From Vulcanimicrobiota bacterium (GTDB lineage: Bacteria; Vulcanimicrobiota; Vulcanimicrobiia; Vulcanimicrobiales; Vulcanimicrobiaceae): 64,000 bases of DNA. Each line of letters starts with the position of its first letter. Position 1 is the stretch's first letter. The notes beneath the pieces are model-generated. The model did no database searches. It saw nothing but the letters and a program-made list of their open reading frames with translations, and was not told the DNA's origin. Shown here piece after piece: positions 20,568-30,537 of the stretch. The DNA is taken from contig DAHUXH010000011.1 in assembly GCA_027307235.1 (NCBI GenBank), forward strand, positions 51,931 to 115,930, written 5' to 3'. A program made the position numbers and the translations under genes.

Positions 20568-23201
20568 ATGAGCGCGCCGCACAACAACGCCGAGCTTCCC
20601 AAACAATACGACCCCAAGGCCGTCGAGCCCCGGCTCTACCAGGAGTGGGAGCGCAACGGCTATTTTCACGCGGAGCCCGATCCATCGCGGCCGCCGTTCG
20701 TGATCTGCATGCCGCCGCCCAACGTGACCGGCCAGGCGCATTTGGGGCATGGATCGACCTACACGCCGATGGACGTGCTCACGCGTTACCATCGTATGCT
20801 GGGCGATGACGCAACGTGGTTGCCCGGCCTCGACCACGCGGCGATCGCGACGGAGGCGGTGCTCGTCCGCCAGTTGGCGACGGAGGGGCTTTCACGTGAT
20901 TCGTTAGGGCGCGAACGCTATCTCGAACGGGCCTGGGAGTGGGCGCGCACCTACGGCGGCACCATCAACACGCAGTTTCGCACGCTCGGATTCGGGCCGG
21001 ACTGGCAGCGCGAACGGTTCACCATGGACGACGGTCTGTCGGCAGCGGTACGCAAGGTGTTCGTCCAGCTCTACCGCGAGGGGTTGATCTATCGCGGAAA
21101 ACGGCTGATCAATTGGGATCCCAAAGCCAAGACGACCATCTCCGATGCGGAGGTGGACTACGTCGAACGCGACGGCCACCTGTGGCACATCCGGTATCCG
21201 TTCTCGCGTGAGGATCGTTCGCACGGCATCGAGGTTGCGACCACGCGGCCCGAAACGATGCTCGGCGACGTGGCGATCGCCGTGCATCCCGACGACGCGC
21301 GCTACGCGCACCTCATCGGAAAGACCGTGTTCGCGCCGCCGCTGCTGCTACGCGAGATTCCGATCATCGCCGACAGCGCCGTCGACGCGAGTTTCGGAAC
21401 CGGTGCGGTGAAGGTGACGCCCGCGCACGATCCGACCGACTATGAGATCGGCGAGCGTCACGGTCTTGCGATGCCGTCGATCATGGACGAAGACGCACGC
21501 ATCACCGGCAAAGACGTCGATGTCGGCGCGTATGCCGGACTCGACCGGTACGACGCGCGCGCGCGCATCATCGCGGGATTGCGCGACCTCGGGCTGCTCG
21601 TCAAAGAAGAATCCTACCGGCATAGCGTCTCGGTGAGCGAGCGTACCGGCGAGGTGATCGAGCCGCTGCTCTCCGAGCAATGGTTCGCGAAGATGAAGCC
21701 GCTTGCCGAGCCCGCGTTGCAAGCCTATCGCGACGGGCGTTTGCGGTTTGTTCCCGAGCGATACGGACGCACGTACGAACATTGGCTCGAAAATATCCGC
21801 GATTGGAACATCTCGCGCCAGGTGTGGTGGGGCCATCAGCTTCCTGTGTGGTACACGCCCGACGGCGACGTGATTGTCGCGGAGACGGAAGAAGAAGCGC
21901 ACACCATTGCACGCGAGCGTTTCGGCGGCGCCGTGTTGACACGCGATCCCGACACGCTCGACACCTGGTTTTCGAGCGGGCTCTGGCCGTTTTCGATTCT
22001 CGGATGGCCGGAGAAAACCGAGGAACTGGCCTGCTGGTATCCTTCGAGCGTATTGATCACCGGCTGGGAGATCATCTTCCTCTGGGTCGCGCGCATGGTG
22101 ATGCTCGGCATGCATGTCATGGGTGACGTCCCGTTTCCGACCGTCTTTATCGCGCCGCTGGTCTTCGATGCGCAAGGACGCAAGATGAGTAAGTCGCTCG
22201 GTAATGCGATCGATCCGATGGATGTGGTCGAGAAGTACGGTGCCGATGCGCTGCGCATGGGGATCCTGCGGCAGATGCGCGTCGAGGCGCAGGAACTGCG
22301 CTTCCAGGAGTCGCGCTGCGAAGAGGCGCGGAATTTCAACAACAAGATTTGGAACGCGACGCGCTTTGCGCTGGCACTGCCCGAGGGCTTGCCGCCCGCG
22401 ATGGTGCTTCCGCCGGCTGGAGCGCTGACGATCGCGGATGGATGGGTGCTCGCGCGTCTGCACGACACCATCGTCGAGGCCGGCGAGCGGCTCGACGCAT
22501 TTGATTTCGGCGGTGCGGCCGAGTCGCTGTGGCGCTTCATCTGGTATGAACTGTGCGATTGGTACGTCGAGGCCGTCAAGACCGAGTCTTCGAAGCCCAC
22601 GCGCGCGGCGGTGCTCTCATTCGTGCTCAATCATGCCATGCGCTTGCTGCATCCGATCGAACCGTTCATCACCGAAGAAGTGTGGCGTTCGCTCCCGCAT
22701 GACGGCGCAACGATTCTGACCGCAAGCTGGCCCGATCGCCTAGAAGTTCCGGTCGATCGCGACGCCGAGCGCATCTTCGAAGCGGTGCGCGCCTGCGTCG
22801 AGCGTATTCGCAACCTGCGCGCGGAGATGGGCGTCGCGCCAAAGGGGCGCATCGTGCTGTCGGTGCCCGCCGCGCTGCCGGACAGCGTCGTCGATCTGCT
22901 CGCGCAGTTGTGCGGCGGCGAGGTCGAGCGCACCGCGGCACTCGCAGGCGACGACCCGGTCGCATTGCTGACGCTGGTGAGCGGAAGGGCCCCGGCGGGA
23001 GTGATGCTCGAACGGCTGCGGCGGGAAGCCGCGCGTTTGGTTGCCGAAGTCGAACGCGGCGAGCGTAAACTTGCAAGCGACCAGTTCGTCTCCAAGGCCG
23101 CCCCCGACGTGGTTGCGAAGGAGCGAGAAAAGCTCCAAGATTATCGGAGCGAACTCGCGCGTGTGCGCGAAGACCTGGCAGCGATGGAGGCACAGGCATG
23201 A
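20568..23201 (+). CDS. valS: valyl-tRNA synthetase
   Basis: 877 residues, class I synthetase. The HIGH-type motif is HLGH at about residue 59, after PPPNVTGQA. KMSKS is at about 540 (RKMSKSLGNAIDP). The CP1 editing domain lies between them. An anticodon-binding domain and the valine-enzyme C-terminal coiled coil (about 810-877) follow. It charges tRNA-Val. The stop overlaps pyrR by 4 bp (ATGA), so it heads a run through the pyrimidine genes. The 53 bp upstream interval leaves no room for a T-box leader. Confidence 0.97.
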   Translation: MSAPHNNAELPKQYDPKAVEPRLYQEWERNGYFHAEPDPSRPPFVICMPPPNVTGQAHLGHGSTYTPMDVLTRYHRMLGDDATWLPGLDHAAIATEAVLVRQLATEGLSRDSLGRERYLERAWEWARTYGGTINTQFRTLGFGPDWQRERFTMDDGLSAAVRKVFVQLYREGLIYRGKRLINWDPKAKTTISDAEVDYVERDGHLWHIRYPFSREDRSHGIEVATTRPETMLGDVAIAVHPDDARYAHLIGKTVFAPPLLLREIPIIADSAVDASFGTGAVKVTPAHDPTDYEIGERHGLAMPSIMDEDARITGKDVDVGAYAGLDRYDARARIIAGLRDLGLLVKEESYRHSVSVSERTGEVIEPLLSEQWFAKMKPLAEPALQAYRDGRLRFVPERYGRTYEHWLENIRDWNISRQVWWGHQLPVWYTPDGDVIVAETEEEAHTIARERFGGAVLTRDPDTLDTWFSSGLWPFSILGWPEKTEELACWYPSSVLITGWEIIFLWVARMVMLGMHVMGDVPFPTVFIAPLVFDAQGRKMSKSLGNAIDPMDVVEKYGADALRMGILRQMRVEAQELRFQESRCEEARNFNNKIWNATRFALALPEGLPPAMVLPPAGALTIADGWVLARLHDTIVEAGERLDAFDFGGAAESLWRFIWYELCDWYVEAVKTESSKPTRAAVLSFVLNHAMRLLHPIEPFITEEVWRSLPHDGATILTASWPDRLEVPVDRDAERIFEAVRACVERIRNLRAEMGVAPKGRIVLSVPAALPDSVVDLLAQLCGGEVERTAALAGDDPVALLTLVSGRAPAGVMLERLRREAARLVAEVERGERKLASDQFVSKAAPDVVAKEREKLQDYRSELARVREDLAAMEAQA

Positions 23202-23740
23202 CCGCGACGACGAACGGGCGCGTGCTCGTCGGCGCCGACGAGATCGAGCGAACGATCGCACGGCTCGCTCATCAGATGTTGGAGCCCGAGGACATGCAGC
23301 GCGACCTCGTGCTGCTAGGGATCCGGCGTGGCGGCGAAACGCTGGTGCGGCGGCTTGCCGCCCAGATCAGCCGCATCAGCGGCCGTGCGCCGGCCGTCGG
23401 CTTCTTGAACATCACGCTGTATCGCGACGACGCGGTCGCGCATCCGTTGCCCGAGTCGCAGATCCCGGTCGACGTCACCGACAAAGTGGTCGTCATCGTC
23501 GATGACGTGCTCTTCACCGGAAGAACGGTCCGCTCGGCGCTCGACGCGGTCACCGACCTCGGACGTCCGGCCGCGATTCGTCTGTGCGTGCTGGTAGACC
23601 GCGGATTGCGTGAGTTGCCGATTCAAGCAGATTTCATCGGCCGGGTGATTCCAACCAGCCGGCGCGAGCGCATTACCGTCTCCATCGGTGCCGAACCCAA
23701 CGCATCCGACGAGGTCTCGATCCATGCGGACGCGTCGTAG
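23198..23740 (+). CDS. pyrR: PyrR: pyrimidine operon regulator / uracil phosphoribosyltransferase
   Basis: 180 residues. The PRPP-binding loop is VVIVDDVLFTGRTVR (about residues 100-114), with the LLGIRRGGETLVRRLA segment upstream. PyrR binds UMP and in many bacteria attenuates pyr mRNA; it also has uracil phosphoribosyltransferase activity. Here it overlaps valS by 4 bp and pyrB follows with a 17 bp overlap, so no attenuator leader exists inside the cluster. Confidence 0.93.
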   Translation: MTATTNGRVLVGADEIERTIARLAHQMLEPEDMQRDLVLLGIRRGGETLVRRLAAQISRISGRAPAVGFLNITLYRDDAVAHPLPESQIPVDVTDKVVVIVDDVLFTGRTVRSALDAVTDLGRPAAIRLCVLVDRGLRELPIQADFIGRVIPTSRRERITVSIGAEPNASDEVSIHADAS

Positions 23741-24638
23741 CCTCATCGATCTCGACGATCTGAACGCCGACGAGATCGAATATCTCTTCGCACGCACGCG
23801 TCAGTTCGAATCGCAGCCGCCCGGACATCTGCTCGAAGGGGTGGCGTGTGCCAACATGTTCTTCGAACAGAGCACGCGTACGTACACCTCGTTCGCGCTC
23901 GCGCAGCAGCGTTTGGGAGCCTATTCGATCACGCTTGCGCCGAAGGACTTGAGCCTTGCGACCAAAGGCGAGACGATGGAAGACACCGCGATCACGCTCG
24001 GTGCGATGGGGATCGGCGTGCTCGTCGTTCGTCATCCCGAGCCTGGATTTCCGGCTACCGTGTCACAATGGTTTGACGGTCACGTGATCAACGCCGGCGA
24101 CGGCGGGCACGCGCACCCGACGCAGGCTCTGCTCGACATCTACACGATTCGCGACGAATTCGGCCAGCTTGCGGGACGCTCGGTCGCCATCGTCGGCGAT
24201 ATACTGCACAGCCGCGTCGCGCACTCGACGATTCGCGGGCTGCAGCGCTTGGGCGTCGAGGTCGTGCTGGTCGGCCCCGAGCCGTTCCTGCCGCACGATT
24301 ATGCCGGCAAGGGCGTCCGTGTCGAGCGCGACTTCGATGCGGTGCTGCGTTCCTCGGATGCGATCGTGCTGTTGCGTATTCAACGCGAGCGATTCGCCGA
24401 GATGCCGCTCTCGTTCGAAGAGTACGTCCGGAACTATCGCCTGGACGCCAAGCGTCTGGCGAAAGTACGCAACGAGACGATCGTGATGCATCCCGGTCCG
24501 TACAATCGCGGTGTCGAACTCGACGATTCGGTGCTGCTGTATGCGGGCTGGCGGTACGCGAAACAAGTGATGCATGGCGTGAGCGTGCGCATGGCCGTGC
24601 TCGACTTTCTGTGCAACGGCGTCGCCGTCGCGTCTTGA
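23724..24638 (+). CDS. pyrB: aspartate carbamoyltransferase, catalytic chain
   Basis: 304 residues from ATG 23724, which gives MRTRRSLIDLDDL; an in-frame start at 23688 lies deeper inside pyrR and is less likely. The carbamoyl-phosphate site is FEQSTRTYTSF, HPTQALLD carries the second site, and LLRIQRERF and HPGPYNRG follow. It makes carbamoyl-aspartate in de novo pyrimidine synthesis. There is no pyrI regulatory gene nearby. Confidence 0.97.
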   Translation: MRTRRSLIDLDDLNADEIEYLFARTRQFESQPPGHLLEGVACANMFFEQSTRTYTSFALAQQRLGAYSITLAPKDLSLATKGETMEDTAITLGAMGIGVLVVRHPEPGFPATVSQWFDGHVINAGDGGHAHPTQALLDIYTIRDEFGQLAGRSVAIVGDILHSRVAHSTIRGLQRLGVEVVLVGPEPFLPHDYAGKGVRVERDFDAVLRSSDAIVLLRIQRERFAEMPLSFEEYVRNYRLDAKRLAKVRNETIVMHPGPYNRGVELDDSVLLYAGWRYAKQVMHGVSVRMAVLDFLCNGVAVAS

Positions 24639-24651
24639 AGACTCCAGCCTG

Positions 24652-25929
24652 ATGCTCGTTCGCGGCGGCCGCCTCGTCGATCCCGCCCAGGGAATCGACG
24701 CGCGTCTCGACGTTCGCATCCGCGAAGGCGCGGTCGCGGAGATCGGCGAGCATCTGCAGCCGCGCGGCGACGAGGACGTTCTCGAAGCGCAGGGATGCAT
24801 CGTCGCACCCGGCTTCATCGACATGCACGTTCATCTGCGCGAACCGGGTTATGCGGAAAAAGAAACGATCGAAACCGGAACCGAGGCGGCGGTGCGCGGC
24901 GGGTTCACGGCGATCGCGTGCATGCCCAACACGAATCCGGCGCTCGATTCACCCGGCGTGCTGGCATGGCTGCGCGATGAGGTTGCGCGCCGGGCGCGCT
25001 GTCGCGTCTATCCGGTGGCCGCGATCACCCTCGGCCGGCGCGGCGAGGAGCCGGCCGACGCGCACGCGCTGCGCGCCGCCGGAGCCGTCGCCTTCAGCGA
25101 CGACGGAAACACGGTGATGAACGCGCGCGTGCTGCGCGATGCTGCGCGCGCGGCGGGGGACCTGCAGACCGTCTTCATCTCGCATGCCGAAGACGAGCAC
25201 ATCAAAGGTGACGCCGTGATGCACGACGGCGCCGTCTCGCACGAACTCGGCGTTCCGGGGAGTCCGTCGATCGCGGAATACGTGATCGTGTCGCGCGATC
25301 TGCTGATCGCGCACGAGATGCACGTCCCCTGGCATATCGCGCACCTTTCGTCGCACGTCTCGCTAGCGATGGTGCTGCGCGCGCGTGAGTCCGGTGTCAA
25401 CGTCAGTTGCGAAGTGACGCCGCATCACCTCGTCTTCACCGATGAAACCGTGCGCGATCTCGGCGCCGGGGCCAAGGTCAATCCGCCGCTGCGACCACAG
25501 GACGATGCGCGTGCGTTGCGCGATGCCGTGCGCGCGGGTCAGATCGATGTCTTCGCGACCGATCATGCGCCGCACACCGCAGCCGAGAAGGCCGGCGACC
25601 TGCGCACCGCCGCCGTCGGCTTCACCGGCCTCGAGGTGGCGGTCGGAGCCTACGCGCTCGCCGTCCCCGACCTGCCGCCGGAGCGATTCGTTGCCATGTT
25701 CTCGACCAATCCGGCGCGCATTCTCGGCGTGGCGGGGGGACGTTTGCGCGTCGGCGATCGGGCCGACGTCACGGTCTTCGCCGAGCGGCCGTGGCGTGTC
25801 GATGCCACCGCCTTCGCCTCGAAGGGCAAGAGCACGCCGTTTGACGGACGCGTGCTGCCGCGGCGCGTCGTCGCCACCATCGTCGCAGGCGAAACGCGCT
25901 ATCGCGACAAAGCGACGGGCCCGACATGA
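24652..25929 (+). CDS. pyrC: dihydroorotase (class I)
   Basis: 425 residues of the amidohydrolase superfamily. The first zinc site is HVHLREPG, FTAIACMPNTNP follows, and the catalytic aspartate lies in TDHAPHT. It closes carbamoyl-aspartate to dihydroorotate. It lies 13 bp after pyrB, and its stop overlaps carA by 4 bp. Intact zinc and catalytic residues argue for an active enzyme rather than a PyrX-type pseudo-subunit. Confidence 0.97.
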   Translation: MLVRGGRLVDPAQGIDARLDVRIREGAVAEIGEHLQPRGDEDVLEAQGCIVAPGFIDMHVHLREPGYAEKETIETGTEAAVRGGFTAIACMPNTNPALDSPGVLAWLRDEVARRARCRVYPVAAITLGRRGEEPADAHALRAAGAVAFSDDGNTVMNARVLRDAARAAGDLQTVFISHAEDEHIKGDAVMHDGAVSHELGVPGSPSIAEYVIVSRDLLIAHEMHVPWHIAHLSSHVSLAMVLRARESGVNVSCEVTPHHLVFTDETVRDLGAGAKVNPPLRPQDDARALRDAVRAGQIDVFATDHAPHTAAEKAGDLRTAAVGFTGLEVAVGAYALAVPDLPPERFVAMFSTNPARILGVAGGRLRVGDRADVTVFAERPWRVDATAFASKGKSTPFDGRVLPRRVVATIVAGETRYRDKATGPT

Positions 25930-27014
25930 CCATTCCCGCCGCGCTCTTCCTCGCCGACGGCAGCCGCTTCGACGGCGCCGGCCTCCGCCACGAGGGCATC
26001 GCGCTCGGAGAGGCGGTTTTCTACACCGGAATGACGGGATACGAAGAGGCGCTCACGGACCCGTCCTATGCCGGTCAGATTCTCACCTTCACCTATCCGA
26101 TGATCGGCAACTACGGAGTCTCCGGAACGGCCGCGCAGCATCCGCGCCCCTGCGTCACGGGAACCATCATCAAGCGCATCGCACGTCACCCGTCGCACTA
26201 TTTGAGCAAACGCGATCTTGGCGGGTGGCTCGACGAACAGCGCATTCCGACGATGATCGACGCCGACACGCGCGCGATCACCATCGCCCTGCGCGAACAC
26301 GGTACGATTTGGGCGGCGCTCGCCGTCGGTGAGAGCGCCTTGCTCGACGCCGAGCGGCGTCTGGTGGAGTTTACACGCACCGCTTCGACCAAGGAACTGG
26401 TTCCGAGCGTATCGGTGGCGCGCGAGCACCGCGAAGGCGTTCGCGGCGGGCCGCGCATTGCGCTGGTGGACTGCGGCGTGAAGCGCGCGATTCTGCGCGA
26501 TCTCACTGCGCTCGGCGCGGAGATCGACGTTCTCCCGTATGATGCGAGCGCGCAGGACATCCTCGCGCACGATCCGCAGGCGATCTTCGTGTCGCCCGGC
26601 CCCGGCGATCCGACCGATCTCCCGGGCACGATCGAGACCTTGCGCGCGCTGCTCGGGAAGAAGCCGCTGTTCGGCATCTGCTTGGGTCACCAGTTGCTCG
26701 CGCTGGCATGCGGCGCGCGCACCTACAAGCTTCCCTACGGACATCGCGGTGGGAACCAACCGGTCAAGGATCACGTTCGCAACGATGTGATCATCACGGC
26801 GCACAATCACGGCTATGCAGTCGATGCTGCCTCGCTGCCGCCGGAGCTGGAAGCGACGATGACCAACCTCAACGACGGCACCAACGAGGGCTTTCATCAT
26901 CGCCGCCTGCCGATTGCCGCCGTGCAGTTCCATCCCGAGGCGTCACCGGGACCGTCGGATGCAAAACGTCTGTTCGCGCAATGGTTTGATCTCGCGGGAA
27001 TCGCGCACCGCTAG
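25926..27014 (+). CDS. carA: carbamoyl-phosphate synthase, small (glutaminase) subunit
   Basis: 362 residues. The N-terminal CarA domain has the characteristic GMTGYEEALTDPSYAGQIL. The C-terminal class I glutamine amidotransferase has the nucleophile in GICLGHQLLAL and the histidine in VQFHPEASPGP. It releases ammonia from glutamine for CarB. The gene for its partner carB is 4.2 kb downstream, separated by the MoxR/Bat module and pdxH. The stop lies inside the 5' end of the next gene. Confidence 0.97.
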   Translation: MTIPAALFLADGSRFDGAGLRHEGIALGEAVFYTGMTGYEEALTDPSYAGQILTFTYPMIGNYGVSGTAAQHPRPCVTGTIIKRIARHPSHYLSKRDLGGWLDEQRIPTMIDADTRAITIALREHGTIWAALAVGESALLDAERRLVEFTRTASTKELVPSVSVAREHREGVRGGPRIALVDCGVKRAILRDLTALGAEIDVLPYDASAQDILAHDPQAIFVSPGPGDPTDLPGTIETLRALLGKKPLFGICLGHQLLALACGARTYKLPYGHRGGNQPVKDHVRNDVIITAHNHGYAVDAASLPPELEATMTNLNDGTNEGFHHRRLPIAAVQFHPEASPGPSDAKRLFAQWFDLAGIAHR

Positions 27015-27870
27015 CCGCGTCGCCGCGCGCTGCGCGACGGCGCTGGTGCTCGCGCTTGGTCTCGCCGGACTCGCGTGCGCCGATCCGTTGCCGCGGCTGC
27101 ACATCACCGCCTTGACGCTGGCGAGCGATCGCGCGCGCCCGCAGGCGGAGCGCCCCTTTCACCTGACGATGTTCGCTCACGTCAGCGAGCGCATCGACAG
27201 TCTCGGCGTCGTGTTGCCGCAACTCTCCGGGCTTGAAATTCTCGGTGATGAACGTCACGTCGTGCATACGAAAGACGGGACCGACTATCGCGAGTCGTTG
27301 ACCATCGTCGCGCATGTGTCGGGTCCAATCGACGTGCAGCCCGTCTACGTGGACGCGATCGATGGGCGCGACGGCAAGCCCAAGCGATTTCTCTCCAACC
27401 CCCTCCACTTGCTGGTAACCGGCGGAATGAGCGCCGCCGCGATTCCGGCGGCCAATGCCTTCGGCGGGATATTCCTATTCGCAGGTGTGTGTGTCGTCGG
27501 TGCGCTCGCAGTGGTCTTGGCGCTGCGCCGTCGAGCGCGTCCGGCGGCACCCGTGCACACCGTGCCGGCGATGGTGCTGCCGCAGGCGGTGCCGATCCGG
27601 TCGGTTCGGGACGAGGCGCGTGATGCGTTTGCCGTACTGCAGCGCGAGCGCACGCGCAGCGCCGCCATGCGGCTGCGCTCGCTGTTGCGGCGCATGGTGG
27701 GAGCCGGCGACGGCGAAACGCTCTCAGAAGTCATGCGTACGCGTCCGGCGCTCGATCCGCGGCAGCGCGCCGCTCTCACCGCCGCTGAGCGGGCGGTCTT
27801 CACCGACGAGACGGGTTTCGCCGGTGCGCTCGATCAGTTGATCGCCTGCGTGCGCGGTCTCGCGTTATGA
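26959..27870 (+). CDS. BatD-like membrane protein
   Basis: 303 residues as drawn. The start is uncertain: ATG 26959 and TTG 26986 both lie inside the carA 3' end, and either gives a signal peptide ending in GLAGLACADP. An extracytoplasmic beta-rich region (about 45-160) is followed by one transmembrane helix (about 165-188) and a basic cytoplasmic tail. Position directly upstream of MoxR, DUF58 and VWA genes, and the signal/beta/membrane layout, match BatD of Bat operons; sequence similarity alone is weak. The role of BatD is not settled. Confidence 0.65.
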   Translation: MQNVCSRNGLISRESRTASRVAARCATALVLALGLAGLACADPLPRLHITALTLASDRARPQAERPFHLTMFAHVSERIDSLGVVLPQLSGLEILGDERHVVHTKDGTDYRESLTIVAHVSGPIDVQPVYVDAIDGRDGKPKRFLSNPLHLLVTGGMSAAAIPAANAFGGIFLFAGVCVVGALAVVLALRRRARPAAPVHTVPAMVLPQAVPIRSVRDEARDAFAVLQRERTRSAAMRLRSLLRRMVGAGDGETLSEVMRTRPALDPRQRAALTAAERAVFTDETGFAGALDQLIACVRGLAL

Positions 27871-28814
27871 GCACGGTGCGTCCGCGCGCGCTGCTCGACG
27901 CGATCGCTAGGACGATCGTCGGCCAGCGCGACGTCGTCGAATCGCTTGCAATCGCCTTGATCGCCGACGGGCACGTGTTGCTCGAAGGTCCGCCGGGACT
28001 GGCCAAAACGCTCGCGTGCCTTACGCTTGCCACCGCGCTCTCCGGCGAGTTCAAGCGCATTCAGTTCACGCCGGACTTGTTGCCGAGCGACGTCGTCGGC
28101 ACGCGTATCTTCAACCAGCGCGACGCGACGTTCACGACCGAACGTGGGCCGATCTTCGCCAACGTGGTGCTGGCTGACGAGATCAATCGTGCTCCCGCGA
28201 AGGTGCAATCGGCGCTGCTGGAAGCGATGCAGGAACGACAGGTCACGATTCATCGCGAAACGCACGCACTGCCCGATCCGTTCGTCGTGATGGCAACCAT
28301 GAATCCGCTCGACAGCGATGGCACGTACGCGCTTCCGTTCGCGCAGATGGACCGCTTTCTGCTGAAAGTCGACGTTGGGTATCCGTCGCACGACGAAGAG
28401 TTGGCGATTCTCGAACGCTTTGCCATGCGCGACACCGTGCCGGCCGGCGGCGTCGCATCGCTGCAGGACGTTCTGGCGTGGCGCGATGCAGCCCGCGCAA
28501 TCCACGTCGATGAGAAGATCAAGCGCTACATCGTCGATCTGGTGACGTTGACCCGCCGCGCGCAGACGCTCGGCGAGAGCGTTGCGCGCTATGTCGAGCG
28601 CGGCGCGAGCCCACGCGCGACCTTGGCGCTAGTCAACGTGGCGCGCGCCCGCGCGCTGCTGGACGATCGCGATTTCGTGCTGCCCGACGACGTTCGTCTC
28701 GCAGCCGCCGGCGTGTTCCGTCATCGCATCGGTTTCTCGTACCGGCTGCTCGCCGAGCGCGTCGATCCGAATGACATCGTCGATGCGCTGGTGAGCGCCG
28801 TCAAGGCGCCGTGA
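27867..28814 (+). CDS. MoxR-family AAA+ ATPase
   Basis: 315 residues. Walker A is GPPGLAKT (about 39-46), Walker B is VVLADEINRAP, MNPLDSDGTYALPFAQMDRF carries sensor residues, and a C-terminal lid follows. MoxR ATPases act as chaperones with VWA-domain partners, often inserting metals or maturing membrane complexes. Overlaps of 4 bp with both neighbours tie it to the BatD-like, DUF58 and VWA genes. Confidence 0.93.
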   Translation: MSTVRPRALLDAIARTIVGQRDVVESLAIALIADGHVLLEGPPGLAKTLACLTLATALSGEFKRIQFTPDLLPSDVVGTRIFNQRDATFTTERGPIFANVVLADEINRAPAKVQSALLEAMQERQVTIHRETHALPDPFVVMATMNPLDSDGTYALPFAQMDRFLLKVDVGYPSHDEELAILERFAMRDTVPAGGVASLQDVLAWRDAARAIHVDEKIKRYIVDLVTLTRRAQTLGESVARYVERGASPRATLALVNVARARALLDDRDFVLPDDVRLAAAGVFRHRIGFSYRLLAERVDPNDIVDALVSAVKAP

Positions 28815-29620
28815 GCGCGCTGCGCGACGCGCTGTTACGCGGTCGCAAGCGTCCGCGCGCGCGCGGTTCGGGTTCCACCGCGCTGCGGCGCGGCGACGGC
28901 TTCGAATTCTCCGAGCTGCGCGCGTACGCGCCGGGCGACGATCCGCGTCGTATCGATTGGGCCGCGACCGCGCGCACGGGTGACCTGCAGACGCGCGTAC
29001 TGCACGAAGACGTGTGCCTCGTGCTCGCCGCGATCGTCGACGAATCGCAATCGATGTCGCTCGGACGCACGGCGCCGCTGGCGGAAGATGCGGCGGCTGC
29101 GCTGCGTGCGTGGTTCGACGCCGCCGACGTCGAGGATCGCTGCATGCGTATCGCCGGCGACACGCTGATCGCCCCGGCAATGCGCGGTTTGCGCTCGGCG
29201 GCCGCCTGCCTGCTCTCGCCGCTCCCCCGCTTCTCGCTGCGCGAAAGTCTTGACCTCGCGCGCGCCGTACTTCCGCGCGGCTGCGCGTTGCTCGCGATCA
29301 GCGATTTTTTCGACCTCGATGACCCTGACGACGCGATCCTGAGCGAACTCGGTGCGCGCCTGGATTGCACGGCGCTGTTGGCTCGCGATCCCTGGATCGA
29401 CGGGTTGCCGCTGCGCGGGTTCGTCACGCTCGTGGACGCCGAGACACAGGAGGAACAGCGCTTCTACCTCGGCCGGCGCGAACGCGAGCGTTTCATGCGA
29501 GCGGCGTGCGCGCGCGAAGCATCATTGCTCGCGCGCTTCGAAGCCGCGGGTTGGCGCTGCGGCGTGATGGCCGAAGGTTCCGGAGCGCACGCGCTTTTCG
29601 CGGCGTTCGGCTTGCAATGA
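28811..29620 (+). CDS. DUF58 domain protein
   Basis: 269 residues from GTG. The conserved start of DUF58 is present: FEFSELRAYAPGDDPRRIDWAATAR, then the degenerate VWA-like segment DESQSMS. DUF58 proteins almost always accompany MoxR ATPases and are thought to work with them. There is no signal peptide or membrane helix. It is coupled to moxR (GTGA) and to the VWA gene (ATGA). Confidence 0.9.
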   Translation: MSALRDALLRGRKRPRARGSGSTALRRGDGFEFSELRAYAPGDDPRRIDWAATARTGDLQTRVLHEDVCLVLAAIVDESQSMSLGRTAPLAEDAAAALRAWFDAADVEDRCMRIAGDTLIAPAMRGLRSAAACLLSPLPRFSLRESLDLARAVLPRGCALLAISDFFDLDDPDDAILSELGARLDCTALLARDPWIDGLPLRGFVTLVDAETQEEQRFYLGRRERERFMRAACAREASLLARFEAAGWRCGVMAEGSGAHALFAAFGLQ

Positions 29621-30537
29621 GCATCGAGCGTCCGCTGTGGCTGGTTGTGTGCGCGCTCGCGGCCGTCCTGTTCTTATGGGCGTTACGCCGCGCACAAGCG
29701 CACCGCAGTGCATCGGCGTTGCACTACTCGAACCTCGCCTTTGCGCGCGAAGCGCTGCGCATGCGCCGCTGGCCGGAGCGCGTGCTTCACGCATTGACCG
29801 TTGCGGCGGCGAGTCTGTTGGCGCTCGGCGCCGGGGGACTGCACGTACCGCTGCCGCACGTCGTTCACAACGGAACGGTGATGGTGTGCATCGACACGTC
29901 GGGGTCGATGGCGGCAACCGACATCGATCCCACACGCTGGTCGGCCGCCCGCGACGCTGCCGCCGCATTCGTGCACGAAACGCCGAGCGGAACGCGCGTC
30001 GGCATCGTCTCCTTCGCAACCGGCGCGCAACTCATCGCTGCGCCGACAGAGAACCGCGATTCGGTTCTTGCGGCGCTCGACGATCTTCCGAGCCCGAACG
30101 GGGCGACCGCCATCGGTGATGCGCTGCAATTGGCGGGCGCGCAGCTACCGCCGGCGGGATCGCGCGCCATCATCGTGATCACCGATGGGGTGAACAATCG
30201 CGGCGTCGATCCGCTGACCGTCGCGCAAGAACTCGGGGCGCGGCACGTCGCGGTCTACACCGTCGGGATCGGCACACAGAGCGGCGGCGTGATTCCCGGG
30301 ACGGGAGAAGAAGCGACCATCGATGAGGACGCGCTGCGCGCCTACGCGCAGGCCGGCGGCGGCGCCTACGCACGCGTCGATAGCGCCGGCTCGTTGCGCG
30401 ACGTGCTCGGGCGGCTAGGACGCGCGACCTCGATCGCGATCGCACCGGCGGATGCAACCGCGTTCTGTGCGTTCGCGAGCGGAATACTGTTTGCGGTGAG
30501 CGTACTGTTCGGCATGTGGATCGGACGATTTCCCTGA
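29617..30537 (+). CDS. BatA-like von Willebrand factor A membrane protein
   Basis: 306 residues from ATG 29617. Hydrophobic helices lie at about 7-25 and 57-73, a VWA domain at about 85-270, and a C-terminal membrane helix at about 283-300. The MIDAS metal site is intact: DTSGSM, the threonine in GATAIGDAL, and TDGVNN. This is the BatA arrangement (helices flanking a VWA domain). It probably forms a complex with the MoxR ATPase. Its 3' end overlaps pdxH by 22 bp. Confidence 0.9.
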   Translation: MSIERPLWLVVCALAAVLFLWALRRAQAHRSASALHYSNLAFAREALRMRRWPERVLHALTVAAASLLALGAGGLHVPLPHVVHNGTVMVCIDTSGSMAATDIDPTRWSAARDAAAAFVHETPSGTRVGIVSFATGAQLIAAPTENRDSVLAALDDLPSPNGATAIGDALQLAGAQLPPAGSRAIIVITDGVNNRGVDPLTVAQELGARHVAVYTVGIGTQSGGVIPGTGEEATIDEDALRAYAQAGGGAYARVDSAGSLRDVLGRLGRATSIAIAPADATAFCAFASGILFAVSVLFGMWIGRFP

